In this document: positions 11,411-23,400 of the stretch, one piece after another
Numbering within the stretch: the first letter of the stretch is position 1
Layout of the letters: every line of letters starts with the position of its first letter
Assembly: GCA_928212115.1 (NCBI GenBank)
Contig: CAKMRJ010005523.1
Span: 250,139,707 to 250,203,706, forward strand
DNA length: 64,000 nucleotides
Source of the DNA: Lactuca virosa
Lineage: Eukaryota; Streptophyta; Magnoliopsida; Asterales; Asteraceae
Direction: 5' to 3'
Notes under the pieces: generated by a model
Told to the model about the DNA's origin: nothing
Database searches by the model: none
The model's input: only the letters and a program-made list of their open reading frames with translations
Program-made: the position numbers and the translations under genes

Positions 11411-12690
11411 AAAGTGATGGAGGAGGCGCACAAGTCCACGTTTTCGATACATACCCCTGGGGCCACAAAAATGTACCGGGACTTGAGACTTAGTTATTGG
11501 TGGCCATGCATGAAGTGGGAGATTTCATGGTACGTGGAGAGATACTTGACCTGTCGGATGGTCAAGGTTGAGCACCAGAGGTCGCATAGCAAGTTTCATC
11601 CCTTATAGGTTCCCATGTGGAAATGGGAACATATCACCACATATTTCATCACCAAGTTGCGAAGGACGGCCATGGGATTTGATGTGATTTGGGTTATTGT
11701 CGACCATCTGACCAAGAGTGTCCATTTTCATACCATTCGGGAGAGTTCTTCAGCCGATAAATTGGCTGACGTGTATGTGTGCGAGATTGTTGCTCGCCAC
11801 TGTATACCTCTCTCTATTGTATCTTATTACGATGTTCGGTTTACTTCTTGGTTTTGGCATCAATTTCATGAGTAGTTGGGTACGAGACTACATTTCAGCA
11901 CGACTTATCACCCTCAGACTGATGGTCAGAGTGAGCGGACCATTCAGACCCTCTAGGATATGTTGAGTGCTCCTGTCATCGATTTTGGTGGGAGTTGGGA
12001 TTTCTACCTTCCCCTAGCTGAGTTTTCTTACAACAACTATCACTCTAGTGTTAGTGCACCGCCGTTAAAGCTTCTCTATGGGAGGAAGTGGCGTACACCA
12101 GTTTTCTAGGGAGAGGTTGGCCACAGGTTCATGGTGAGGACTGAAGTAATCCTTCATACGGTGGAGCTTATCCAACAGATCAAACATAGGTTACACACAA
12201 CTCAAAGCCGACATAAAAGTTATGCGGACCGACGACGATCCTAACTGGAGTTCCAGGTTGGGGACATGGTTTTACTGAAGGTATCACCCTAGAAGGGTGT
12301 GATACGCTTCAGGAAGCGGGGCAAGTTGGGACCTAGATTCATTAGACCATTTCGAGTAATGGCCAGGGTGGGGGCAAGGTGGCCTACCGGTTGGATTTAC
12401 TTGAGGAGCTTAGTCAGATACATAGCACTTTCCATGTTTCCTAGTTACGAAAGTGTTTGATTGATGATACCGCGGTGATTCCGTTGGAGGACATTCAGGT
12501 TGATGAGTGCCTGAATTATGTTGAGAGGCCAGTAGCGATCTTGGACAGGAAGATGAAGGCCTTGCGCAAAAAGGTGGTATCTTTGGTCAAGGTCCAATGA
12601 CACCATGGGAAGGACTACGAGTGGACATGGGAACCCGAGGCGAAGATGCATGAGCATTACACAGCTATATTCGCAGCAGCGGACTTCTAG
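11411..12690 (+). pseudogene. gypsy integrase with degraded chromodomain-like tail
   Basis: Broken over several frames. The zinc module (11414-11608) keeps EEAHKS and SIHTPGATKMYRDL but has YLTC where CLTC is expected, so one zinc ligand is lost. The core (11615-11875) reads ITTYFITKL where ITMDFITKL is usual and SYYDVRF where SDRDVRF is usual, so both catalytic aspartates are gone. Later pieces show TDGQSERTIQT, VEFSYNNYHSSV-like and EFQVGDMVLLKVS wording, then NTFHVS-like and WTWEPEAKMHEHY near the end. The frame closes at 12688-12690. This integrase cannot be active. Confidence 0.87.
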
Positions 12691-12708
12691 GATAGCCTCC
12701 TATGCAGT

Positions 12709-14278
12709 ATGTAGGAGGAAAGCTCGACACGAGACTTAAATGCTCTATGTTGGGCGTAGAGCTGGATACGCAGGGCGTAGTCGGGTCTTTGCAAAACCCT
12801 AATTTTAGGGGTGGTGAGCCTAATTTAAGGTCTCTAATCCCTTGATGGCCTTCCTATCATCAACCCCCACCCTTTGTTGCACACCTCTCGAAACCCTATT
12901 TCCATTGAATGATATTTGAGCACTTTGTGTGTTATTTTGGTGCACTTTATAGAAGGAATACCTCATTGTTGAAGACTTGGAGTGCTTAAGCTTGTGATCT
13001 AGGACCTTTTGGCTCTCATTCATCTTTATAAGGTATAAAGCTTACACGTTTATGCTTCCTTTGTTAGATCTAACTAGGTTCTTGAAGTTTATACCCTTTT
13101 CGTCCCATTACTTTGGTCCATTTGACTCTGAGCTACTCTAGACCTTGTATAGTGCATTTTAAGACGTATTTGACGGTGTTAAGTCATAAAAATGGGATCT
13201 TGGCCATTCTAACCATCCATGCATGAGTTTTTGGACTTTAGAAGTTGTCAGGAGATTAGGGCTTGCCCTTGAGCCCTTGTAAACCATGCAAATGCATAAA
13301 GATTGGAACTTTATCATATAGGTCATTTCTAAGGTCTAGATCTAAGAGTTGGACATGGTATCCTTCTGTATTAAGCACTTATTGGAAGGATTGGGCATCA
13401 ACGCCCTACGCATGGTGTAAATCAGGCTACACAACGCGTAGTCTCCTTTCTACTCGTTTTATCGCCTTGTGCTCTACGCGGGGAGTAGAGCATCTTGTAC
13501 GTATGACGTAGGTCAACTAGAAGTTGACCGTGGACCTTGACCATTGAATTTGACAAAGTTTAACTCTAGGTCAAATGAGTAATTTGAGTGGTAGATTGAG
13601 GCTTGGTCCCTATTCGTTGTATATGTGACCTGTAGAGCCGGTATCTGGAGCAGGAATCAGTTCAACTATCTTCTAGACTTTGAGGTGAGTTTTCCTCATT
13701 GTACTTGTGGGTCGAAGGCACCAATGTTGGCCTACTATATTGTGTTGTTTATACTTGTGTATAGGATGCTATCAAGCTATAGTGATCTGTTGGATTGGTA
13801 GAATTATATGATTACCTGTGCTAGTTGGTTATTTGTTAATGTGCATATGTCGGCATATTATGGTTGAGTTGAGGTGGTCCTACTATGTGCTGAAGGCCAA
13901 GACACCTGGGCGGTCGAGTTGATATTGTAGGCCCAAGAGAACGATCCAGCTTATGTTATAGGCTCGAGAGCGGTCTAGCTTACAGCTAAAGGCTAGGTGG
14001 CAATCCATCCTTGTATCGTAGGCCTTGTTTGCGTGCATTATATGTATTTTGTTGTGTAGGGTATTTTTGGGAAGTCACTATGTTTTGGTTTCATTTATTG
14101 ATTTCATGCTTTCAGGTACATCAGATGTTCGGGGCAAGGCGAAGGCCTGATTGTATACATCATCCTGGGATTTATCTTTTTATGATTATGTTTGGAGACA
14201 ATGTTTTGTATAATGTATGGTTTATGACATTGGTTCCTGAAAAATAAAAAATTTTATTATGATTTTTGGGACATTACA
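12709..14278 (+). repeat. putative 3' LTR of gypsy element D
   Basis: The end is supported by ...gggacattaca at 14278, the same ending as the LTR at 31959, followed by an abrupt change to AT-rich DNA. The start is weak: TGTAGGAGG at 12709 is the first TG candidate after the integrase stop, but it does not resemble the TGTAACACCC start at 63808. No second copy is in view. Confidence 0.45.
13880..14030 (+). repeat. minisatellite inside the element D LTR
   Basis: Degenerate units of about 40-48 bp with the core 'taggc(c/t)...gag(a/c)gatccagctta' recur (gtaggcccaagagaacgatcc, ataggctcgagagcggtct, aaaggctaggtggcaatcc). This kind of array is common in downstream parts of plant gypsy LTRs. Confidence 0.6.
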
Positions 14279-15560
14279 TATAAATATTATAAAATAAAAA
14301 TCACATTTATAAATATATAATAATCCAAAAATATTTTTCCGATAAAATAGAAATTAAAAAAATATAAAAAAGAAATTAATAATCCAATAAAGTAATATTT
14401 ATGAATACATAAATATTATATATTAAAAATAATATTTATTAATATATAATAATTCAATAAAAAAAATTAATCCAATAAAAAAATTAGAAAAAAAAAATAA
14501 TTAAAAAGAAGTTAATAATCCAATAAATTAATACTTATTAATACATAAATTATATATATATAAATAATATATATTAAAATATAATAATTTAATAAAATAT
14601 AATTAATCCAATAAAAAAGAAATTAAAAAAATAATTATTGAAAAGAAATTAACAATTCAGTAAGGTAATATTTATTAATATATAAATATTGTATATTAAA
14701 AATTATATATTAATTTATAATAATCCAATGAAAAAGAATTAATCTAATAAAAAGAAAATAAAAAAGCATTAATTAAAAGAATTAAAAGATAATAATTGAA
14801 TAAAATTAAAAAATAAGAGTTGTAGAAATGATCATTGTAGTTTGGTTGTAGGAAATGGTCCATGCGGGTAAAATTGTCATTTTAAAAAAGTTAACAGTCA
14901 AGCTGTTAAATTTAACGTTTTTAGATAAAAAATACACATGGTATCCAAAATTGGACCACTAATGCATCTTGAAATATTTTTGGACCAAACCACATGATTT
15001 TGACAACCACATGGGCCATTTTTTCAATATTGTCTTCTTTTTATTAATTAGTTTTTACTTTCTTTTTTATTAGTTTAATTCTTTTTATTGGACTATTGTA
15101 TATTAATAAATATTAATTTTAATATATAATATTTATATATTAATAATATAACTTTATTGGACTATTAGTTTCATTTAATTATTTTTTTAGTTTTTATTTT
15201 GTTTTTTTATGGATTAATTCTTTCTTATTGGACTTTTATATATGAATAAATATTATTTTTAATATATAAAATCTATATATTAATAAATATTACTTTATTG
15301 GATAATTATTTTCTTCTATTATTTTATTGGATTAATTATTTTCTTCTATTATTTTATTGGATTAATTTTTTTATTGGATTATTATATATTAATAAATATT
15401 ATTTTTTATATATATTATTTATATATTAATAAAAATTATTTTTTTGAAATTACTAATTTTTTAGTTGTTTTCAAAAATGTTAATTGTTTTTTATTTCTTA
15501 TAAATGTTTTCTTTAATGGTTTAAATAATAAAACCCAAAAGAAATCTCACTCGCCCCACG
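14279..15560. repeat. AT-rich fold-back region with inverted tandem arrays
   Basis: The left arm (about 14290-14820) is a degenerate tandem array of about 135 bp (units start at taatccaataaagtaatat near 14380, 14516 and 14651). The right arm (about 15030-15430) carries the same wording in inverted orientation (ttattggattaattctttc, gaataaatattattttt). Between them (14829-15030) is a segment whose two ends, gtttggttgtaggaaatggtcc and the complement of ggaccaaaccacatg...gggccattt, are themselves imperfect inverted repeats resembling non-autonomous MULE or MITE ends. No gene. Confidence 0.6.
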
Positions 15561-17186
15561 TCTCATAATTTAATTTAAATATTTGGTAGATAACTTATTT
15601 TGGACAACATTGTTAGGTTGTTTTTTATGCAACACTTTAGCATATTTTATTGATCATTTTATTACCTTTTAAAATCAACTTACAAAGTTGATTTTAAAGT
15701 CATTCTTGAAAAGCTTGTAATCAAGTGTCAGACAAATATGATTTATTTTTCGATAAACTCATTAATGAGTCTGATCATCCTAAAAAATGTTTAAGAAACT
15801 ATTGCACAATCGCAACTTACGATCATATTTTTTCCAATAATTAAACGATTATATTATGATTGTCAATTATATTATTTTTTGTTTATTATTTTTGTATGTT
15901 TTCCCTTAGAATGGGTCATGTTTGCCATTATTACTATTATTTCTAAATAATATGCACAAATATGATTTATTTTTTTTGATGGATTCGACACGCATCAAAC
16001 ACCACCACCATCACCTAGTCCGATAGTGGTGGGATGAATGAAAGTTTTTAAAATAAGTTAAGATGTTGGTGGTGGTGTCCAAAAAAAATAGAATTAATCC
16101 AATAAAAATGAAATTAAAAAAATAACTAAAAGAAACTAATAATAAAACAAAAATAAGATTTATTAATATATAAATAATATTTATTAATATATAATAATCA
16201 TATAAAAAAGAATTAATCCAATAAAATGAAATTAATAATCCATTAAAATAATATTTATTAACATATAAATACTATATATTAAAAATAATATGTATTAATA
16301 TCAATAATCCAATAAAAAATTTAAAAATTAGTTAAAAAATATTAAAAATCCAATTATCATTACCTAGAAACACAACACAGAAACATAAAAGTTAGGTTTT
16401 AATTTACCTAGAAACACAACATAAAAGTTAGGTTTTAAAAAAAATTAACAATCAAATGATCATTTACCTAGAAACACAACATATACTAATGGAGACTAGT
16501 TTGCGTGTAAATATATATGGTATAAAGATGGCGGTGGCAGACTACATAACATTTATGGATTAAGTAAAGAAGACACTATGGAGTAAATTTCACTAGCCAC
16601 TTAACTAATTAAGCGTAGATATGCTAATGCATGTATATGTATGTAACTATGTATATGTATCTAAAGAAAAGGGCCTCATGCACCCCACGCACCCCATGCT
16701 CATTGATTGCATAGAGCATAAGAAAAGGATTGCATTGCTCAGGTGGACATAAGTCCATGTCAGAAATACAGCACCTGCTGCCATTCCCCATAACCATCTC
16801 ACATTTCTTACATACTCTTTCATTTTGTTCTTTTAAGAAACTATTACGATATTTAAATCAATAAAAAAGATTAATAATAAAAAAATAATTAAACAAAATA
16901 TAACATAAAATTGGCTGTTGGCGTGTTCCCGGTAGCTCTCTAGCTTCTCGTTAGGGACTGATTCGTTCTAAAAAAAAAAAAAACTTCACAAATGCCTTAT
17001 AATGTATTTTGAGATACAAATATATTAAAATATTATCTTATCTTGCTCTGCTACTAATCATGAAACTGCTCCCCCGCCACAAGCGGGGGACTCTGCAAAA
17101 ACAAAAGCAATAATACATGCATGAATTAGACATTTTCTATTTGGATTCTTAGGTATGTGAGCAACACATGCATAACAAAACAATTC

Positions 17187-17189
<3 letters not shown>
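15561..17189. other. AT-rich non-coding stretch with no recognised gene
   Basis: About 16080-16360 repeats the ccaataaaaa/attaatatataa wording of the fold-back region. A short direct repeat, tacctagaaacacaaca(c/t), occurs near 16360, 16405 and 16466. The segment 16500-16850 is non-repetitive to my eye and shows no reading frame. A perfect GC-rich hairpin (CCCCCGC, loop CACAA, GCGGGGG) lies at about 17071-17089. Confidence 0.5.

Positions 17190-17271
<82 letters not shown>
17190..17271. repeat. (TA)n microsatellite, left
   Basis: About 80 bp of TA repeat with one GA interruption. It abuts the left terminal inverted repeat of the 17278-21580 element. Confidence 0.95.
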
Positions 17272-17277
<6 letters not shown>

Positions 17278-17508
17278 GTTCAAATGAGAACCACAAAAGA
17301 TTAAGAACCATAAGAACCTATATTAAAATAAGTAAATATATATTTGTGAATATTAGCAAATATGTTAAAATTATTATCCTTATCTTTTTGGTAAAAAAAA
17401 TGGCAAAAATGTAATTTTTTAATCTAACATTTTCATTCACACATTCGGTTATATTTTAACACAAAATTTATATAAAATACAACTTTATACAATCCATTAT
17501 AATTTATT

Positions 17509-18960
17509 GACAAAATTGCAAAAATGGTCCCTGTGGTATGTATTTTTTTGAGGTTTTAGTCCAAACCTTGACTTTTTTGGCTTCATGGTCCTTTTGAGCT
17601 AGTTTCGTTGCGTTTTTTGTCCCTCCAAAAATTAAAATGACTATTATGCCCTTGATGAATTTATTTTCCATTTTCTTTCAAAAAAAAAAATTTAAATTTA
17701 ATACTTATTTAATAATTTTTACTGCTAACGGGTCACTACGATTTTGTGATAGAACTGCTTCATTTGGACACAATTCTTCTCATAAAACTAACATCCCTCC
17801 ACCATATCCGGTGGCTGAAGACGGTGTGGCTTCTTTGCATGACGACATTAGCCAGTGAAGAATTTCTCCAACGTTTGGATTATTTTTCTATTGTCTGGAT
17901 TATTTCTCCATCGTTTCTATTCTATGGCTGATCAAGAACTCGGTGAGCAGCATATAAAGATGATCCTGAAGCTTTGCTTGAAGTGTTGCCATGGCCGGAC
18001 ACGCTGGCATTCTCCGTTAACTTGGTGACTTAGCGGAGTCAGTACGTTTGTTATTAGATTTGTAAGCTTCATCTCTACTGATTTCTGGTAATCTAAAACA
18101 AGCCACACATATGGAAATCAATAACTTTTCTTTTTGCCTGCCATGTGTTTGTTAAAATGTCAAAGAGAAATGAAACATCTATGCAAGAGCAGGATCTGAA
18201 ATGAAGGCTTTAATATAGAGAGTGCAGGAATGGATAGCGATGGCGGCACTACGGTGGTGGCGTATTTGGGAGGAAATAGCTCCAACAAGGTGTGTGTGTG
18301 TGGGTTTAGGCTATTGCTGCATTTTCCAAGCGATTTCATACCCTTGTTCATGCTTTGTTCCTCAGGTCGAAAATGTTATTCTTGTCTACTGTGTTTTTTG
18401 AAGACGATGCCACCTCCGCTTGCAGTCCCTCTGATAAATCTCGTATACTCTTGTCCAATCTTGTTCGTCTCATCTTTCTGTTTCCAAAACTGATCCTAGT
18501 TTAATCTATAGGTTATTGTATATGAGTTCTGAGTTGATTTGTATGTTAAGTATGTTAATTAGGGGCAAGTTGTGTGTTTTAATCTCATCTATTTAACTGA
18601 TTTATATGTGCGTGAGGTGTGTGTTTTTTTAATATTCAGTGAGTGTGCAAGGTGTGTGCTTTAATTATTAGTGTGTGTACACTTATGTGTGTTTTTATGC
18701 AGTTTCTAGAGAGAGAGAGAGAGGTGGACCCTCTTTTATTTATAAATATAAAAATTATTAAATAAATATTAAATTTCTAAAAAAAAATTTGAAAGAAACT
18801 GGAAAATAAATGCATCAAGGGCATAATAGTCATTTCAATTTTTGGAGGGACCAAAAACGCAACGAAACTAACTCAAAAGGACAACAAAGCCAAAAAAGTC
18901 GAGGTTTGGACTAAAACCCCAAAAAATGCATACCACAAGGACCATTTTTGCAGTTTTGTC
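17509..18960. mobile_element. Mutator-like element with long TIRs (MULE, possible Pack-MULE)
   Basis: The ends are long inverted repeats: 17509 to about 17735 and about 18735 to 18960 match over about 220 bp with few differences, starting gacaaaa(t/c)tgcaaaaatgg. The flanks taatttatt (17500-17508) and taatttaat (18961-18969) form a 9-bp target duplication with one mismatch, the hallmark of MULEs. The 1-kb interior encodes no transposase. It has higher GC than the surroundings and contains short gene-like stretches (17750-18490) with frames up to 87 codons that I do not recognise; capture of a host-gene fragment is possible. Confidence 0.87.
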
Positions 18961-20580
18961 TAATTTAATACATAAAATTTACAACTTAATACAATTCATC
19001 TTATACTAATTCTCAAATTCAGAGAACTCAAACCTAACTCTACCACCACCACACGTCTCCACCAACCAAATACACCAAGGTTGCAACCAGTCTTCCTTCC
19101 AAATCAGATTTGTATATATAGTCACACAATGACATGTTAAAAGCTACATTCATAGTTTAATAAACCTATTAGTTTACTTTTTTTATGAATTTAATACAAA
19201 ATAGTTATAAAAACTAATGCATTCTTACATACTTATACACACAAAATAAATATATTCATAAGAACATTAATACAAAAATTCATACATAAATCATTCATAT
19301 TTTTACACAAATTTTATAAAAAAAAGTCGGAGCAAAATTCAGTCAATTCACAACTTAATATTGTCAATTACTGTTTACTACATATAATTCACAACTTAAT
19401 ATAATAATTTGACAATTAATTACAAAGAAATATCGTATTCTTAACTTAAAACTTACATTTATACTTTTTTATCTGAAGGCTAGTGTTTCTTTCAAAGTTT
19501 AATTTACACAATATTCACACTTTAAATTTTATATAATTAATTTAAATTAGAGAAATCATATATGTGTATAATGATTCTTTCTTCTCATATTTTAGAAGCA
19601 AACAAAAAAATTCATAAAAAAAATTATAGTTTATTACAATCAAATCACAACTTAATTTAGTCAATTCACATTTTAATACATAAAATTCACAGCTTAATAC
19701 AATAAATTTACAATTTAATACACAAAAGTTATATATTCACAACCATATTCTCAACAGGCATATTTGTGTATTAAATTGTGAAATTATTATATTAAGTTGT
19801 GAATAAAATTTACAACTTAATACATAAAATTCACAGTTTAATGCAATACATTCACAGCTCATTTACAAGTATAATATTATATTTTAGTGTATAAAAAGCT
19901 CATTCACAGTTTAATACATCAATAAATTATCTCATATTTCAGAAGCAAACATCAAAAGAAAAAAAATACATGAATAATATAGGAGGATAACTGATCTGAA
20001 ATCATCGAAGAATCAGCGAAGAAGATGAAGATGAGTGAGAAATAGAACATATCATTACTCTACCACCACCACCAACATCCACTACCATCAACCATCTCGA
20101 CCACCGACCATCGGTACCAACACCGCCAACATACTTCCTTCTAAAACCATATCTGCATGAAAAAAAACAGAATTCACAGTTTAATTCAACATTTTGAGAC
20201 AGTAATTCACAACTTAATTTAATATATCATACAATAATTCACAACTTAGTACATCAAAAAAATACACATTCACAACTTAATAACTTATATATATATTCAC
20301 AAATTAATACATAAAAAACAAATATTCATAGTTTAATGCATTACATTTACAACTCATTTACAGATATAAAATTCAGATCTGGATAAAAAAATTAGAATTG
20401 ACAGTTTAATACAATATTCCACACACTAGTTCAAAGTTTAATTTAATATTTTAGACACTAATTCAAAGTTTATTTCAATATTTTAGACACTAATTCACGG
20501 ACTAATGCATCAAAAAAAATCATTGTATAATATACATTTCAGACACTAGTTCACAGCTTAATACAAAATTTTAAACACTT
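18961..20580. repeat. array of short subterminal repeats
   Basis: The motif ttcacaacttaatacaa and variants (tcacagcttaatac, tttacaatttaatac, tcatagtttaatgc) recurs well over a dozen times, mostly in one orientation, through the right half of the TIR element. It also appears just left of the MULE, which confirms that the MULE interrupts this array. Confidence 0.8.
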
Positions 20581-20589
20581 ATTTATAAT

Positions 20590-21130
20590 ATAAAAACTTA
20601 CAAATCTCGTTTAGACATTTCATCAAACACCTTGTGTGCATATTGTTTTCAGATATGAGGTGCTTTACAGGTTTAAGATTGTGGAATAGATCTGATGCAG
20701 TGGTGAAACCACAACTGGCCACCATGAAATGCTCTGTAAACACCAGATCTCTGTTTGAAAATACACCAAACAGAACAGATCTCGCCAAATCAGAGAAATC
20801 GGTATGTATTTGGCTTTAGATCTAAGAGGATGATGGCGAAGAAGCTCGCCGGAAAATCCAATGAAAACATTAAGATGAAGGCGGCGATGCTCGTTGACGG
20901 CAGATCTAGATGATTCCGGAGAAAATCCGACCAGATCTAGATCTGATCTAAATAAATCAGACGATCTGGTAGTTCACGACATATCGGAGGTTCAGATACA
21001 TCAGGAGCCTTGAAATCCGGCGACCTGGTAGCAGCGATGGTAGCAACGACGATAACATGATGTGGCGGTAGCAGGTCAGACGATAGTGCTAGTTGGCGGT
21101 GGAGAAAATGGTGGATATCACCAGAAAAAA
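20590..21130. other. less AT-rich core segment of the TIR element
   Basis: A segment with several AGATCT/AGATCTAGATCT motifs and short frames on both strands (61-69 codons, at 20634-20819 plus and 20788-20579 minus). I recognise no product. It may be a captured fragment or non-coding filler. Confidence 0.4.
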
Positions 21131-21577
21131 AAAAGATAATCTAGTTCTTAAAAATCTGATGATTATTTGTTAATATTGTGCACTTTTTGGAAGTATAACT
21201 AATAATTTATTAAAGAAATTATAGAAGAAATTATAAAGAAATAACAAAAAAATAAAGAAATAACAAAAAAATGATCTAAGGAAATTAATTTAGTATGTTA
21301 TGGAAGAATGTGAATAATATACAGAACTGATAAGAACTACGAAGAAGAAAAACTCAAAAATACATAAAATCACTGACTCCTTTTCTAAAAGTGATGATAT
21401 GCCCTATTTACATTAATGGTCCCTATATTATAGCCATATTGACATAGTATTACTTAGACTAGATTTCTGTTGTTTTTGAATTTCATAAACATATTTGGTT
21501 AAAATAATAAAAAAAATCAATAATAACTTATAAATAAAAGGTTCTTACGGTTCTTAATCTTTTTTTGTTCTCATTTG

Positions 21578-21580
<3 letters not shown>

Positions 21581-21668
<88 letters not shown>
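21581..21668. repeat. (TA)n then (GA)n microsatellite, right
   Basis: About 70 bp of TA repeat followed by about 16 bp of GA repeat. Immediately beyond it, ttaaatgagaatacaaaaaaa again resembles the end of the 17278-21580 element, as if a second related terminus faces the same microsatellite. Confidence 0.9.
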
Positions 21669-21669
<1 letters not shown>

Positions 21670-21882
21670 TTAAATGAGAATACAAAAAAATTTAAAGGGC
21701 GTTTATTAAAGGGGAATTAAGAAATCTAACCACTTTTCAATGGTATTTTAAAAACAATAACAAATATTTTTTTTTTCTGAAAAACGACCAAAAGGTCCGA
21801 AATAGGTCATTCCGGACCCGCTTTTAGTAAATGGACATAGTTATAAGATCTTATCCGACCAGACCCAGTTTTGTGGTCCCCC

Positions 21883-21890
21883 TATAAATA
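21883..21890 (+). promoter_or_regulatory. TATA box upstream of the DUF1985/Ulp1-type pseudogene
   Basis: TATAAATA in the context ccccctataaataccg. An ATG with the frame MSSSSGEVIHFLY starts at 21980, about 90 bp downstream, and runs into a consensus 5' splice site (gtaagt at about 22020); a matching 3' site (tatatag then g) lies near 22090. The spliced frame closes soon after, so any gene is broken. Confidence 0.45.
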
Positions 21891-22439
21891 CCGTTTTGGA
21901 GTTAGTTTATTCGACTTCACTTATTTTGGAGACCGTTCGAACCTACATTCCGGAGATGCTTCGAACCTAGTAAATCACAAATGTCTTCTTCTAGCGGTGA
22001 AGTGATTCACTTTTTATATGTAAGTTTATAATTGTATGTCTTTACTACAAATTGTATGTTAACATCGATATAATTTATGCAATTATATAGGTTTTATATG
22101 TTTTTCCTGTGGTTTTTAGCGGTTTAAAGACAATTATATGATTACATTTACTTATATACATATGCCACATCAAAAAAATATTACAAATATACTCATTTTG
22201 ACTCGTCTGGAACGAATCCTGAATCCCTAAAACACCTACGGAATATTAAGAACTCGTCCAGAATACGACGAACAATTCTAAAATATCGATCTAGATTTTT
22301 AATATCTGTATTTTTGATCCGCAATAGTGGTCCAGTACTATGTATTCCAGAATGCCCTCTAGAACATACTTGATAGATTGCATGATTATTGCTTTTTTTC
22401 AATGTAGAATGACTAATCATATGAAGCGGGTGTGTCTAC

Positions 22440-23400
22440 AACCTGTGTGACTAAACTTGGGCTGGAAATCATGACTCATTTACAAACTGAGCAGTTTGTG
22501 TGGCCATGTTTAGGTAATCATGTTTTGGTGATTATGTAAACATGAGGATGGGTGTGGAATGTCACCATTTACTTTGTCACTATCTTATGTGCAAGGAATA
22601 TACTACAAATGATCATGTTGACCTACAAGAACTTATATTTCCGATACACAACAATCGAGTTTGCTTCGACAGGAAAGCATTCTGCTTTATTACCAGGTTG
22701 CCGTTTGGGAACTATTCCCCCCCCCCCCCCCAGTTTTTGGTTTACATAGTTCAAACACCGTGTATTTCTATTTATGTCGCTTCACATTCGGTGAGAATGG
22801 ATGACCTTGTGCATGTGTTCAATGACTTACTTCATCGATTAAATGATGTAGATGCAATGAGAGTCTCCCTATTGTATATGCTAGAGCAGAGATTTTTAGT
22901 GAAATACCCTCGACAGTCGGTTACTAATGAACTTCTTGCAATCGACTCTAATTTAGACGACTTTAACATGTATACAGTTAATTACATACATTATATGAGA
23001 TGATATATACTTATTAAGTGAAATTGTTGACACATGTACCCATGGGGCAGAGTGATATGGGATTTCACTTACAAAACAGTTGTGCACTGTCTTTGATAAG
23101 ATTAAGGAGCATTTACACCCCACCCAACCAAGATTCGGCAGTAGACATACATATATTGTTGAAGGATTTGTCTATGTATTTAAGGATGTCGACTATTTTT
23201 CATAATAGTTTTTAAGCAACAAGTATTGTAACGTTATTATGTTGGTTAGTTGTTTGACATCTTAATTTTGTATATTTGGATCATGGAGACATTTCCCAAC
23301 AAAAGTATAGTTGGTTCCCCTGTACCGGGTGTTATCCCACGGGCATTTGCATACCCTAGGATGAGGCGTTAGCACGATGATGATTGTGAACATATTCTTG
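22440..23400 (+). pseudogene. DUF1985-like transposon-associated protein, degraded
   Basis: The frame 22542-23003 has the pattern of DUF1985 proteins, which are carried with Ulp1-type peptidases by some plant Mutator-like elements: a C(H)HYL segment, then VCFDRKAFCFITRLPFGNY (the 'F...I.EFALVTGLPCG.Y' signature), then MRVSLLYMLEQRFLV and a LAIDSNLDDFNMY segment before the usual WGK motif. It stops at 23003, just before that motif. Further in-family wording (SPVPGVIPRAFAYPRMRR) follows to about 23370 after a shift of frame. A C15 run at 22717-22731 sits inside the frame. Family call by motif memory only. Confidence 0.5.

Larger units (their letters stand above)
11326..14278 (+). mobile_element. 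Ty3/gypsy element D, 3' part (integrase and putative 3' LTR)
   Basis: A plus-strand gypsy element cut by copia element A. Only the integrase-to-3'-end portion is in view; gag, protease, RT and RNase H should lie left of the window if they survive. Its C-terminal integrase region matches the fragment at 63605-63790, so the two are the same family. The integrase wording is that of chromovirus-like (Tekay/Del-type) elements common in plants; lineage from memory. Confidence 0.8.
17278..21580. mobile_element. TIR element embedded between two (TA)n tracts
   Basis: The left end (17278-17319) reads gttcaaatgagaacc... through ...aagaaccataagaacct. The right end (21539-21580) is its inverted complement with a few mismatches, about 42 bp each. 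Each end abuts a long (TA)n tract, left and right. The interior is AT-rich, carries many copies of a short subterminal motif (ttcacaacttaatac), and shows no transposase. A MULE has inserted in its left part. This resembles microsatellite-flanked elements such as the rice Micron family, which I cite as an analogy; superfamily unknown. Confidence 0.7.

Noticed and set aside
16671..16800. Non-repetitive stretch considered as a microRNA precursor or conserved element
   Set aside because: No convincing long stem and no match to a microRNA I know.
17126..17311. 61-codon frame of alternating Ile/Tyr
   Set aside because: Translation of the (TA)n microsatellite.
22193..22420. 75-codon minus frame (RRILDEFLIFRRCF)
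   Set aside because: Looks protein-like but I recognise no family and it lies opposite the upstream part of the plus-strand pseudogene; left uncalled.
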